64,000 nucleotides of DNA from Coenobita brevimanus (GCA_032717465.1 CM064632.1:25633094-25697093), one strand, 5' to 3'; counted from the first letter of the stretch, positions 44,447 to 55,118 are shown. Made by a program: numbers and translations. The notes: a model not told the origin generated them from the letters alone.

Positions 44447-46417
44447 ATGGCCAATAATGAAATTATAAAAAAACCCCAAGGAGCAACGGGAGATGCTCCT
44501 CTAAAACCTTCTCCCGGTCAGGCGGATCCCCCTCCCCCTACTTTTCCGCCTCTTTCTTCCTCTTCCTATCCTTCTGTTTCTTCTTCTCCCCCCCCTCTCC
44601 TTCCCCCTCCCCTCTTTCCAAACCCTCCAACAATAACATCAATTTTTGGTCGCCAGACATGGCCAAAATTTTTCAACATTGAACCCACAACAAATGACCT
44701 CACCCTCCATCTCTCTCTCCTTCAACAAATAGGTCCCGACGTCACTTTCACATCACGACCAAATGGAGACCGCCTCTTGACCGTTAAAACTGCTGCACAG
44801 GCTGAGAAGGTGAGGTCGCTCACCGATCCCTCTGGCCATCCCATCTCAGCAACTCCAGATCTCCAATTAAACTCTAGTACTGGAACTGTTCTCATTCCCT
44901 CATACATAACAATTGGAGATCGTAACTTCTCAGAATGTTCCGCAGACATTCAAGCAATCTTGTCTGCACAACAACTACCAGTAATATCTGTTCAGTGCTA
45001 CACACTTCCCCCCCAGGGGCGCCGCAAGTACTCCGCCAACATTGCCAAAATAATCTTTAAAGACCGCGATTTACCTGCCTCTCTCATCATTGGTGGTACA
45101 CGACTTGCAGTCAAAGAATATACGCCTCGTCCTCGACAGTGCTCTTCTTGTTGGCGCTACGGCCACCCAGCTAAATACTGCAGGTCAGAGGCAGTGTGCC
45201 CAACCTGCGCCCAACCCGGCCACACCTCCTTAGCCTGCGTAGCACAGAACCAAGTCTGCCCGAACTGCCAAGGTTCTCATGCTGCCTCGTCCCGGAACTG
45301 TCCAGAATACATTTTTGAATCGGAGGTCGCAAGGATTCGCTGGAAAGAAGGTCTCTCCCTCCGTGCAGCCCGTCAACGTGCCCGTGATTTAGGATTCTCC
45401 TCCCGTGTTACCTATGCTCGAGTGGCCCGGCCAATTTCCACTACCTCTGCCACCTCTCAGTCCTACCATACTACAACCACGACACACTCTAACTGCTTTT
45501 CTACCATCACCTTATCTGACACACCTGTCCCCTTGGTATCGCCAGCCACCAGCTCCTCTACTATCTCAACCTCTTTTCCTGTCCCTACTCATACCTCCTC
45601 TTCACCTACCCCTCTGACTGTCACTATTGTCTCCTCTCCATCTGTCTCTACTCTCCCCTCTTCCACCTCCCCTTCTCCCTCCTCTTGTTCTGCCTCCTAC
45701 TCTCAGGCCCCTTCAGTTTCTATTTCCAACTCTTTCTCTGTCCTAGACTCTTCCACTCCTACCTCCTCCTTGTCACTTCCGTTGTCCACTCCCCTCTCTT
45801 CCCCCCATCGCCCTTCCAGTTCTGCTGCTCCACCCCGCTCATCCTCTTCCCAACACCAACAGTTACTTCCTCTGCCACAGCGTGATGCCCGCCGTCTGCC
45901 TGCCTCTGGCAAACGTGGGCTGCCTCCCACCACATCGGATACCAAGGGTACCACAAAACCCACACACTCTCCCCCAACTCGTAAAATGCGAATTACTCGT
46001 CCTTCGCCCTCCGTGACACCAACAACAAAGATCCCTGTCTCAACCCAACGATCAGCTAGTTCCAACCCTATCCGGACTCCTCAAACCACTTCACAACCAG
46101 TTCCAGCTCCCCTGTCAACACCACAGATGACACAATCAACAGGTGCCGAGAGTGAAACTCTCTCAGATATTATGGAATACTTAGCAACTCCTTTACAAGA
46201 ACCACTGAGTCCCCCAAAAATACGTCATACAGCAGAAGTCCATTCAGCTCCTTCCGATCTTCCTCCCACTCTCATCCCTCCTTCCCCTTCTGCCCCTCTT
46301 TCATGTTCTAATCCCTCTCCTTTATCCCTCCCTATGCCACCAGGCTATAGCGACCGTCCTACTCATTCACTTCTTCCACACTCTGCTCCTATTCCTACCA
46401 TTGAACCAACCGGGTGA
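44447..46417 (+). CDS. I-like LINE ORF1, Gag-like nucleic-acid binding protein
   Basis: 656 residues, starting MANNEII. ORF1 proteins bind element RNA to form the retrotransposition particle. Residues ~20-60 are Pro/Ser-rich; ~65-225 is a globular RRM-like or Gag-like segment (TWPKFFNI, ISVQCY, RKYSANIAKIIF). Three CCHC-type zinc knuckles lie at about residues 232-285: CSSCWRYGHPAKYC, CPTCAQPGHTSLAC and CPNCQGSHAASSRNC, the third with shorter C-to-H and longer H-to-C spacing. A short basic segment follows, then a ~330-residue Ser/Thr/Pro-rich tail. The stop is 46,415-46,417. The frame is fully open. It matches ORF1 proteins of the I/Jockey group by knuckle layout; the function is inferred from that. 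Confidence 0.9.
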   Translation: MANNEIIKKPQGATGDAPLKPSPGQADPPPPTFPPLSSSSYPSVSSSPPPLLPPPLFPNPPTITSIFGRQTWPKFFNIEPTTNDLTLHLSLLQQIGPDVTFTSRPNGDRLLTVKTAAQAEKVRSLTDPSGHPISATPDLQLNSSTGTVLIPSYITIGDRNFSECSADIQAILSAQQLPVISVQCYTLPPQGRRKYSANIAKIIFKDRDLPASLIIGGTRLAVKEYTPRPRQCSSCWRYGHPAKYCRSEAVCPTCAQPGHTSLACVAQNQVCPNCQGSHAASSRNCPEYIFESEVARIRWKEGLSLRAARQRARDLGFSSRVTYARVARPISTTSATSQSYHTTTTTHSNCFSTITLSDTPVPLVSPATSSSTISTSFPVPTHTSSSPTPLTVTIVSSPSVSTLPSSTSPSPSSCSASYSQAPSVSISNSFSVLDSSTPTSSLSLPLSTPLSSPHRPSSSAAPPRSSSSQHQQLLPLPQRDARRLPASGKRGLPPTTSDTKGTTKPTHSPPTRKMRITRPSPSVTPTTKIPVSTQRSASSNPIRTPQTTSQPVPAPLSTPQMTQSTGAESETLSDIMEYLATPLQEPLSPPKIRHTAEVHSAPSDLPPTLIPPSPSAPLSCSNPSPLSLPMPPGYSDRPTHSLLPHSAPIPTIEPTG

Positions 46418-46551
46418 TGTGTGATACCCGTTCAACATAAATTCGTTTTTTACTATATCTTATTCTTTGTAAATTTTTGGTAACCTTTTACTTTTCTTTG
46501 ATTTTACTTTTAGTTCTTTTATTTTACTTTTTAGTGTTATACAATTTTAAT

Positions 46552-49500
46552 ATGTCTCTTTTACAATGGAACATGCGAAGTTTCATGGCCCACCGTAATG
46601 ATCTACGGTATCTACTTTCAGTTCACCATCCTTCAATAGTCTGTTTACAAGAACTCCGTTTGTCTTCCCCACCAGTACCCATACCTGACTATTGTTTCTT
46701 GTTTTCTCCTGCTTCTCTTCCTGTTTCCGCCATTTTAGTTCATAACACAGTCCCATTAGAATATCTGTCGCTTCACACCATTGTTCCATGTCATTTTGTT
46801 CGTGTTTTTCTTGAACAATGGATTACGATAGTGTCTGTATATTTCTCTCCCTCCCAACCTATTGATTTCCCAGCTTTAACCCTTTTATTATCACAATTAC
46901 CCACTCCAATTTTATTAATGGGAGATTTTAACTGTCGCCACGCTTTGTGGGGCGATGATGTTACAAATTTGCGTGGCCGCCACCTTGAATCTTTTATTTT
47001 TAATAACGATTTATCCATACTGAATACGGGAACTTATACACATTTTGACCCTAGAACTCACACTTTTTCCTGTCTTGATCTCTCCCTATGCTCCCCTTCT
47101 CTTTCCCTAGATTTCCATTGGTCTGTTCTTTCAGACGTTTTATATAGCGACCACTTTCCTATCAAACTTACTCTTACCACATATCGTCCTGTACTCAGAC
47201 CTCCTCGATGGTGTTTCCCGAAAGCTGACTGGCCGTCATTTACTTCTCTGACTGTTCCTACTGTACCTCCTTCTTCATTCTCTATTATTTTAGATATGCT
47301 CACTTATTTTAATGAATTAATTCTTAGTGCAGCTTTGACCGCGATCCCTAGGTTGTCCCGTCCTTTTACTTCTAAGTGTGTACCTTGGTGGGATTCAGAC
47401 TGTACTGTAGCACTCCGTGTTAAACGTGCACGTTGGAAGAGTTACCTACGCAAACGCAACACTGCGGATGAACAGAATGCATTTCTGCTGTTTAAAAAGG
47501 CCCGTGCCCGTCTTCGAAAGATTGTTAAACAGGCTAAACGCCGTAGCTGGAGGTCATACGTTTCCACCATTACTACCAATACACCCATTGCATCCGTCTG
47601 GAAACGTATACGCAAAATAGCGGGTAAGCATCTTCCTATGCCCTCCCCTGTCCTACACTTAGATGGAGAGTCAGTAGCAGATGCTCATCTAGTTGCTAAT
47701 GGCTTAGGTCGTCACTTCAGTAATGTTAGTAGCGGCTCTCATCTCTCACCTGAATTTCATACCCTTAAAGCTGCTACTGAATGTACGCCTGTTGTCTTCA
47801 AGCTGTCGTCTAGTCAGTCATATAACGCGCCATTCACACTCCATGAATTGACCTCTGCCCTTCGTCTGTGTAAGAACACTTGCGAGGGTCCTGATGGCAT
47901 ACACTATAATATGCTCCGTCACCTTTCCCCTCAGGCCATGGCCTTATTAATAACTATTTATAATCGTATCTGGACAGAGGGTGTTCTTCCCCTCTCATTT
48001 CGTGATGCTGTCATTCTCCCATTTCTTAAACCGGGAAAGCAAGGCCATGTCCCTCAAGATTATCGCCCCATTGCTCTTACTAGCTGTCTTTGCAAATTGT
48101 TTGAGCGTATGATAAATCATCGCCTTATGTGGCTTCTAGAATCCAAGCAACTTTTGTCTTCTTCACAATTTGGTTTTCGAAAAGCTCGCGGCACCTTAAC
48201 TCCCCTCCTAAATCTTGAGACTTATATCCGTTCAGCCTTTGCCACTCAACACTCTGTTATCGCAGTGTTCTTCGACCTTGAGAAAGCTTATGACACAGCC
48301 TGGCGCTACCATATTTTAAGCACAGTTCGCTCTTGTGGTATTGATGGTAATCTTGGTGTCTTTTTAAAGAATTTTCTATCAACTCGTTTCTTTAGAGTCC
48401 GTGTTCAACATACCTATTCAGACTCATTTCCACAATACGAAGGTGTTCCCCAAGGCAGTGTTCTTAGCACTACTCTATTTTTATTAGCAATTAATGGGAT
48501 TGTTTCTTGTCTCCCAGTTGGTGTCCGTTCTTCTTTGTATGTTGATGATTTTGCAATATATGCCTCAAATCCTGACATCTCTGCCCTTGGTGCTCTTATT
48601 CAACGTGCAGTTTCCGCTGCCTCAGAATGGGCCACTTCTCATGGCTTTCGGTTCTCTCCTCTTAAGTCTCATGCTATTACTTTTAATCGTTCTCATCATA
48701 TTCCTCAAGCACCTCTTTTTCTTTATGGCTCTCCTCTCCCGTACAAAACCTCCGCTTCCTTTCTTGGCCTTCTTTTCGATTCCCGTCTTACTTGGAAGGA
48801 TCATATTACCTCCTTGAAAACCTCAGCCTTGCAACGCCTCCGTCTCTTGCAAACTTTGTCTCATGTGTCGTGTGGTGCTGATCGAGCTACTCTCCTTCGC
48901 CTCCATATTGTTCTCATTCTCTCCAAACTTGACTATGCATGCCAAGTCTATTCTTCTGCCTCAGACACCGTCTTCCAACAACTTGATTCTGTACATCATT
49001 ACGGTTTGCGTCTGGCTCTTGGTGCCTTTAAGTCCTCCCCAGTTGAGAGTCTGTATGCTGAATCAGGAGTTCCATCACTCTTCCGTCGTCGCGCTCTTCT
49101 TTCTCTTCGTACCTATGCTAAGTTGCACTGTTTTCCTCATACCCCTTCTCTACTTCCTCCCAGTCCTGACCCAGGCATATTTTCCACTCCTAGGACCAAG
49201 CCACCATTTGCAGTTCGAACCCGTACTCTTCTCTCGCGCTCCTCTCTTACTGTTAGTAATGTTTTTCCTTTCCGCACTTGTCTTTTTCCTCCATGGTTAC
49301 TTCCTCGACCCCACATTTGTTCTTCCATTTTCCCTTATTCCAAGTCCAATTCTCCTCCTTTCATTCTTCGTTCTCGGTTTTCAGACCATCTCTCCCAACA
49401 TTCCTCTGCAGTCCCTATATACACTGATGGTTCAAAAACTCCTGCTGGCGTTGGATTTGCGATACTCTTTCCTGACACTCATTATCATTTTAGCCTTCCT

Positions 49501-50244
49501 ACCTATGCACGTGTTCTAACAGCAGAATTATATGCCCTCTTGTTTGCGTTGCGGTATATTTGTCATGCCTCTTCTTCCTCATTTGTGATATTCTCTGATT
49601 CATATAGTGCTCTATCCCTTCTTCAGTCACCTTCGGCATCTCACCCTCTGGTTCTTCGTATCTTGGAATGGTTGTTCCGTATCTCCTCCCGTCGTAAAAC
49701 AGTCCAGTTCTGTTGGGTCCCAGGACATGTGGGCATCGCAGGCAATGAACGTGCTGATCAGTTGGCTCGCATGGCAGTTAGCAGGGATGTCTCTCCTTCC
49801 TTCCTCATTCCAGTCTCTGACCTTCTTCCTGCTCTGTCATCCTTCCTTCAGCACCGGTGGCAGTCTTGTTGGGACTCTATCACTAATAACAAACTACGTG
49901 TTGTTAAACCGTTTATTTCTCATTGGTTGACCCCTTGCCACCGTAATAGGAGGTGGGAGACTGCTTTAGCTCGCCTCAGAATCGGTCATACACGACTTAC
50001 CCACTCTTATATGATGTCTGGTGATCGCCCTCCCCTTTGTACTCGTTGCAATACCATTCTTTCTGTACGCCATATTTTCCTTGATCGTCCACTTTACACA
50101 CTACAGCGACGTATTGCATTTCCATTTTTGTCTCACCTCCAACGTCCCCCCCTTCTTGCAGACTTTCTCCGAGAGTCATCGTATTTTTCCCTCCATAATA
50201 TCATGTCCTTCCTTACCTCTATTGGTCTTCTTTCCGACATCTAA
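46552..50244 (+). CDS. I-like LINE ORF2, endonuclease-RT-RNase H
   Basis: The open frame runs from 46,477 (1,255 residues), but the first 25 residues are a hydrophobic Phe/Leu run; I prefer the Met at 46,552, directly before the LQWNMRS endonuclease start. Numbering on the longer frame: endonuclease catalytic N32, E59 (LQEL), D150/N152 (MGDFN), D225-H226 (SDHFPIK); RT with YRPIALTSCLCKLFERM, FGFRKARG, FFDLEKAYDTAW (D600), GVPQGSVLSTTLF and the catalytic YVDD at 688-691; RNase H with D982 (YTDGSK), E1017 (TAELYAL), D1041 (FSDSYSA) and D1093 (NERADQLA). The C-terminal CxxC...H finger begins at C1188 but has Arg where a final Cys is usual. It performs target nicking, reverse transcription and RNA removal in cis on its own transcript. 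Confidence 0.92.
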   Translation: MSLLQWNMRSFMAHRNDLRYLLSVHHPSIVCLQELRLSSPPVPIPDYCFLFSPASLPVSAILVHNTVPLEYLSLHTIVPCHFVRVFLEQWITIVSVYFSPSQPIDFPALTLLLSQLPTPILLMGDFNCRHALWGDDVTNLRGRHLESFIFNNDLSILNTGTYTHFDPRTHTFSCLDLSLCSPSLSLDFHWSVLSDVLYSDHFPIKLTLTTYRPVLRPPRWCFPKADWPSFTSLTVPTVPPSSFSIILDMLTYFNELILSAALTAIPRLSRPFTSKCVPWWDSDCTVALRVKRARWKSYLRKRNTADEQNAFLLFKKARARLRKIVKQAKRRSWRSYVSTITTNTPIASVWKRIRKIAGKHLPMPSPVLHLDGESVADAHLVANGLGRHFSNVSSGSHLSPEFHTLKAATECTPVVFKLSSSQSYNAPFTLHELTSALRLCKNTCEGPDGIHYNMLRHLSPQAMALLITIYNRIWTEGVLPLSFRDAVILPFLKPGKQGHVPQDYRPIALTSCLCKLFERMINHRLMWLLESKQLLSSSQFGFRKARGTLTPLLNLETYIRSAFATQHSVIAVFFDLEKAYDTAWRYHILSTVRSCGIDGNLGVFLKNFLSTRFFRVRVQHTYSDSFPQYEGVPQGSVLSTTLFLLAINGIVSCLPVGVRSSLYVDDFAIYASNPDISALGALIQRAVSAASEWATSHGFRFSPLKSHAITFNRSHHIPQAPLFLYGSPLPYKTSASFLGLLFDSRLTWKDHITSLKTSALQRLRLLQTLSHVSCGADRATLLRLHIVLILSKLDYACQVYSSASDTVFQQLDSVHHYGLRLALGAFKSSPVESLYAESGVPSLFRRRALLSLRTYAKLHCFPHTPSLLPPSPDPGIFSTPRTKPPFAVRTRTLLSRSSLTVSNVFPFRTCLFPPWLLPRPHICSSIFPYSKSNSPPFILRSRFSDHLSQHSSAVPIYTDGSKTPAGVGFAILFPDTHYHFSLPTYARVLTAELYALLFALRYICHASSSSFVIFSDSYSALSLLQSPSASHPLVLRILEWLFRISSRRKTVQFCWVPGHVGIAGNERADQLARMAVSRDVSPSFLIPVSDLLPALSSFLQHRWQSCWDSITNNKLRVVKPFISHWLTPCHRNRRWETALARLRIGHTRLTHSYMMSGDRPPLCTRCNTILSVRHIFLDRPLYTLQRRIAFPFLSHLQRPPLLADFLRESSYFSLHNIMSFLTSIGLLSDI

Positions 50245-50398
50245 TTCCGTTCCTTTTTTCAATAGCCCCATCTGTGATATGATATACTCCTTCCATTGAC
50301 CTATTTCTTTTGGCCCACCCAACGTACACAACTTGTAGCCGATGATCCGGCTTTGTGCTGGATTTTGGCACTAGGTTCTTATTGTTCTTCTTCTTCTT

Positions 50399-50978
50399 CT
50401 TGCAGTGTATCACCGTTCAGCTCAATGCTCTCTGTTGTCTCATCCACTTTGTTACTAAAAATAACACACTTAGATTTTGTCCTGTTAACCGTAAGCAAAT
50501 GTTCATCTATACAGGCACAAAGTTTACTATATAAAGTGTCCATTTCTGCAGGTGTTTCTGCCAGTAGTACTAAGTCATCTGCATAAGCTAATATATTGCA
50601 TCTGAGTTCTCCATAGCAGCATCCAACATCAGTGTCTGTTATCTCATTAATAATGCTGTCTATATAAAAATTAAATAAGAAAGGTGACAAAACTCCTCCT
50701 TGTCTCACACCTTTCTCTATAAAACAGTAATTACTAAAAGAATCTCGCCATTTAATATTAGCTTGCTGGTTTCTTAGGTAATGCAGAATCATTAGTACCA
50801 CGTCAACTGGCAGAGAACACCGTAGCAACTTCTTACCTAAAATAAAGTGGTCTACCCTATCAAAAGCTTTACTTAAATCAATGAATGTGGCTAGGCCTGA
50901 TCTCTTGTACCTAGAGTAGCACTTCATAATTTCTTTTAAAACAAGCATCAGTGGTCGATGAGCCAGATTTAAAACCAA
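50399..50978 (-). pseudogene. LINE-B ORF2, RT catalytic half
   Basis: Reads ATFIDLSKAFDRVDH (first catalytic Asp), EKGVRQGGVLSPFLFNFYID and LAYADDLVLLAET (YADD box), then TVNRTKSKCVIF and SIELNGDTLQ, where the I-like element is inserted. The trailing Glu-rich residues of the open frame come from the (TTC)n tail of the inserted LINE. A frame change near 50,945 separates it from the N-terminal RT part. Confidence 0.87.
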
Positions 50979-52116
50979 ACTGTCTATAATTTAAAACGAG
51001 CTTCTCGGATACGATATCTAAAATAAATAATTCAAAAATCTTTAAAAGGCATGATGACTGCATTACTGGTCGATAGTTAGATGAATCTGTTACATTCTTT
51101 TTAGTATCTTTTAATACAGGGGTGATGGTACCCTTCAGTAAATTCCCAGGGAGGTAACAATGAGCAAAGCACGTATTATAAAAACGGGCAAGATAACATA
51201 AAAAATACTCTGAGGCGTTCCTTAAAAATAGTGAATTAACCTGGTCATGACCTTGTCCAGCGTTGAGGCGGTGTATTAGCTTTCTTAGAGTTATGCTGGA
51301 GATTGTCAAACACATCTTTCTCTCGTGAGGCCAGGCTCTTCTTATCTCGTTACAAATATTCACCTCCGCATCCGCAGCACTATGAGGCTGATTGCGTAAG
51401 AATTTCTCATAAAAAACTTGATTTATTTCCAAGTCACCATTGTGACCATCGATAACATTTGAGAGTTTGTTAATACATTTATTTTTCTTAACTTCACTCC
51501 AAAAGTGAATTTTATTTTTGTTACAGAATTTGTCCACAAGAGACCGGCAGATTTCTCTGTGTTCATTCTTTTTACATTCATTGAGGACTCGCTTAAACTC
51601 TTTTCTGGAACTTAGCATCTCTTCATGTAGAGTTGTACCTCTTAATCTGCCATGCCTTACCCAGTTAAGATATTTTATTCTGGCAGCACTGTGTTTGTCC
51701 TTGACACAACGATTCCACCCTGGGATTACATTAAATTTGTTTTTCTTAATACATCGTCTCATATATTTTTGGCTAGAGATCTGGATGCTATTCGTGATGA
51801 TTTCATACAGTTCATCAATCATTTTAAGATGCCCTGGGTCACGGCAACCTGTTCTACAGCAGTCATGTATGGGTAGAGAGTAATAATCATGTAGATAGGC
51901 ATCAACTGACTGACTAATGTCACAAATTTCATGATCTTTAAGTTTATCCCACTTTATAGATAACTGTGTTTTATTACTGGAGTATATGTGAGAATGAATT
52001 GCCGACAAACCTCCGGTTAAACTAACTGTGGCTTCCAGTGGTAAATGATCAGAGCCAATAATGCTTTGCCGTATGCCCATATTTTCTATCTTTATACAGT
52101 TATGCTCATTGCCCAA
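50911..52116 (-). pseudogene. LINE-B ORF2, end of endonuclease to RT N-terminus
   Basis: Starts just after an in-frame TGA (about 52,129) with VLGNEHNC-type sequence, then the SDHLPLE catalytic block of the endonuclease. A linker with KYMRRCIKKNKF and a Cys/His-containing KCKKNEHREIC-like part follows. RT begins at LPGNLLKGTITPVLKD, SNYRPVMQSSCLLKIFE and YRQFGFKSGSSTTDACF. It then loses frame near 50,945. Confidence 0.85.
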
Positions 52117-52128
52117 AACATGATCTAG

Positions 52129-52746
52129 TCATTTAGACACAGAGTTGCCGTAGCCCATGAACGTGTAAGAATTACTGTCAAGGTTGTCCACATCAAAGCA
52201 TCGTAAGGAATTTCTGTTCATAAAATCAGAAAGATTTCTCCAAGCTCTTCCATAAAAAGGGTCAGCATTAAAATCACCTATTAAAAACACACAGTCATAA
52301 TTCAAAGCATCAAGGAAATGATCCAGCCTGGAGAGTGATTCAAGATAGTTATTTAAAGTTGTAACTTCCCATACATCACTCTTCAAGTAAACATTAATAA
52401 AAACAATTGTAAAACCAAAAATATTAACACTAAAAACCATAAAATTCTTCTCTAATATTATTTCATTAATCTTTAAATGTACGTCTTTTTTCCATAGGAT
52501 GGCCATACCTCCTTCTGGCCTGCCCCCCGTGCTGGTTAAGGCCTTATCGGAGAATGTGGCACCCACACCAACACAGTCATAGTCTTCATCAACAAAATCT
52601 AAAATACCAAGTTTATCGTTAGTTATAAAAGTTTCTTGTAAAAATATAAAATCATAACCTGATGATGTTAACTTTCCAACTGGATCAATATTTTTCCTCA
52701 GAGAACAGCAGTTATACGTACAAAATTTTATAAAACCAGAAGCCAT
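52129..52746 (-). pseudogene. LINE-B ORF2, endonuclease N-terminus
   Basis: Begins MASGFIKFCTYNCCSLRKN (Asn motif), continues with FLQETFI (catalytic Glu), GGMAILWKKDV, FINVYLKSDVWE and LIGDFNADPF (Asp/Asn motif). It ends at a TGA directly before the remainder of the domain, which continues in the same frame at 52,116. This is a nonsense change rather than a frameshift. Confidence 0.87.
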
Positions 52747-52867
52747 GATAAAATGGAAAAAGAAAGTCTAAAAAGGGAATAAAAATAAATTTTTTTCTTA
52801 ATTGTATTAACCGATAATAAAAAGAAAGATATTTATTTAAAAAAAAAAAATCAGCTAAGAACTATAT

Positions 52868-53400
52868 TTACGGTACCTGTCTCTTGAATCTGTCCAAAAA
52901 CTTATCTACAATAATGTCCTCAGGCCAAAGTTCTGGGTTAAACAGTCTCTCCCTCTCAGAAAGTTTTAGTGTCACCTTAAAAGCTTGATGCTCATCAGTT
53001 CTAATCACTAATTTAGACACCGATAAAACTTGCACCCCAAAAACATCAAAAATAAAATTCTTCAAATCATCACAGGACACGTTATTATCTACTCTTCCTA
53101 TAAAAATATCAATTAATCTTGTGGCTGCTTTAACTGCAGAGCTACCAGTCCTAAACACGCCTGTCACTCTCGTAGTTACCTTATGACTGTCCTTTCTTAC
53201 TCTCCTCCGATTGACAAGTGTCCACCCTTCATTCTCCGATGTAGTGTCAGGAGGGGCCCTGGAGTTCCTACTGGCAGGGACGAGGCAACCATCCTTAGGT
53301 ATAGCACCTGTATCCTTAGCGGTCAACCCATGCGGTGGTGGGCTGCGTAGTAGTAGTAGTAGTGGTAGTAGTAGTAGTGGTGGTGGTAGTAGTGGTGGTG

Positions 53401-53432
<32 letters not shown>

Positions 53433-53770
53433 GGTGGTGGTGGTGGTGGTAGTAGAGGCAGGAGGAAGAGGAAGAGGAGGAGAACAGCAGCAGCTGCAGC
53501 AATATAGTTGTAGGTGTAGTAGTAATAGTACGGTAGTAGAAGTAGGTGTATTATTATTATTATCATTATTATAATTGATATTATTAGTAGTAGTAGTAAT
53601 AGTAGTAGAAGTAGTAGTGGTAGTAAAGGTAGTTCCAACCTCAGGCTTCTCTGAACGCAGACCCGGTGGACTACATGACGAAGTTGGTCTTTTCCTGCAG
53701 CCATCCATCCTCCTTTCGGGGTATAGGAAGGGAGATGAGGGGGGTGTGCATAACCGGACAGTATAGCCAC
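52868..53770 (-). pseudogene. LINE-B ORF1, repeat-expanded
   Basis: The last ~125 residues are recognisable: NEGWTLVNRRRVRK, an RRM-like IDIFIGRVDNNVSCDDLKNF segment, FKVTLKLSERERLFNPELWP and a basic end. This NPELWP-type end is common in ORF1 proteins of CR1-like LINEs. The N-terminal half is swamped by (TAC/CCA)n trinucleotide expansions (53,346-53,630) that read as Leu, Pro, Thr or Tyr runs depending on frame, so the true start is unclear; a second frame opening MDGCRKRPTSSC at 53,708 may hold the original start. Confidence 0.7.
53346..53635. repeat. (TAG)(TGG)n trinucleotide repeat
   Basis: GTA/GTG triplets in blocks, embedded in LINE-B ORF1. Confidence 0.92.
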
Positions 53771-53983
53771 ACAGTCATATCGGTGCCAGCGTAGTGAAGG
53801 GGTTACGATTAAGAAAGTTTATGAATACGACACCCGATTCCCCGCAGCGGCTAATCTACGTGGCCGGCTGAGAGGCTGAAAACTGCCGCTGTGAATATTG
53901 ATAAGGACGGCTGGGTGGGGGGCTGGCTGCGGCGGGGGTTCCCTCGGCTGATTAAAACCAGCTCGTGGTAGCTAGAATTATAC

Positions 53984-54063
<80 letters not shown>

Positions 54064-54440
54064 TAGAGTGTTGGTGTGGTGTGGAGTGGTATGGCGTGGT
54101 GTGTGCTGTTTGTTTTGGTGTGTTGTCTGGTGTAGTGTGGTGTTGCTTGGTGTGTGTGGGTAGGTATAGTGCAGTTCAATGTGATGTGATGATATAAAGT
54201 TATGTGATGTGATATGTCGTGTGGTGTAGTGTGGTGTGGTGTAATGTGATGTGGATTGATGTAATGTGTGGTGTGGTGTGGTGAAGTGTGGTGTGGTATG
54301 TTAGGTACTGTACAGTGCCGTGTGGTGTGGTGTGGTGTGGTGAGGTGTGTTAGGTATTGTATAGAATAGATGGTGTGATGCGATGTGGTGTGGTGTGTGG
54401 TATGGTGTGGTTTGTGGTGTGGTGTGGTGTTGTGTGGTTG
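53771..54440. repeat. (GT)n and degenerate GTGTGGTGTG repeat
   Basis: Unique sequence to 53,980, pure (GT)n at 53,983-54,061, then GTGGTGTGGTGTG-rich DNA to about 54,440. Confidence 0.88.
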
Positions 54441-54529
54441 AATTCAGTAGCACACCAGTTAATAATTACGTTAGACTCTCGCCTCTTGTTTCTGTTTGCT
54501 CACCTCTTTCATTTCCAGGGGTACTCAAG

Positions 54530-55083
54530 GATGGGGAGGGTGGGGAGGCAGGCGGGGAGGAGGAGGAGGTAGAGGATGGGAGGAGAGAAAAGGAAAGAAA
54601 AGAAGAGGGGGAAGAGAGGGAGGGTAGGGAGTGATGGGGAGCAAGGAGGTAGGAAGGATTAGTTTTTTTTTATGCTCCCCACTGATTTTTTTTTTTTTTT
54701 CCAATTCAGAAGAGACGTGTTGTAATGAGGGGGTTTATAAAGTCTATATCTAACCTTGATATTCGAAAAGCTTTTCCTAATGCTGAAAAAAATCGTGTGG
54801 AAGCTGCAGTATTGTGATGAAAAGTAGAAGGGGAATATAGAGAGACGATATGAAATGAGAGTGGAGGGAAGGTGGCCAGAGAGGTGGAGGGAAAGTAGAC
54901 AGGGAGGTAGGGGAAAGGTGGGCAGGGAGGTGGAGGAAGGGTGGGCAGGAAGGTTGAGGGAAATTGGGCAAGGAGGTAAAAAGGAAGAAAGAGTGAGGGA
55001 GATGAAATAAGGTAAGCAAGAATGGGTTGGAAACGCAGGCAGAAGTAGGAGGAAGAGGGAATGGGAGAGAGGGTGGGCAGGAA

Positions 55084-55118
<35 letters not shown>

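Larger units (their letters stand above)
44058..50398 (+). mobile_element. full-length I/Nimb-like LINE, intact ORFs
   Basis: 6,341-bp plus-strand non-LTR retrotransposon inserted in LINE-B ORF2. Target-site duplication CTTGCAGTGTATCACC at 44,042-44,057 and 50,399-50,414 (15-16 bp; the first base may belong to the tail). 5' UTR 44,058-44,446, ORF1 44,447-46,417, ORF2 about 46,552-50,244, then a ~154-bp 3' UTR ending in a (TTC)n tail rather than poly(A). ORF2 carries endonuclease, RT and RNase H, the content of the I superfamily. Neither ORF is broken. Confidence 0.93.

Noticed and set aside
45703..46065. Minus-strand frame opposite I-like ORF1
   Set aside because: Antisense of the Ser/Pro/Thr-rich tail; the plus-strand protein has zinc knuckles and continuity with ORF2.
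48863..49519. 218-residue plus-strand frame inside ORF2 of the I-like LINE
   Set aside because: Out-of-phase overlap, Leu/Phe-rich by composition, while the main frame carries RNase H motifs across the same DNA.
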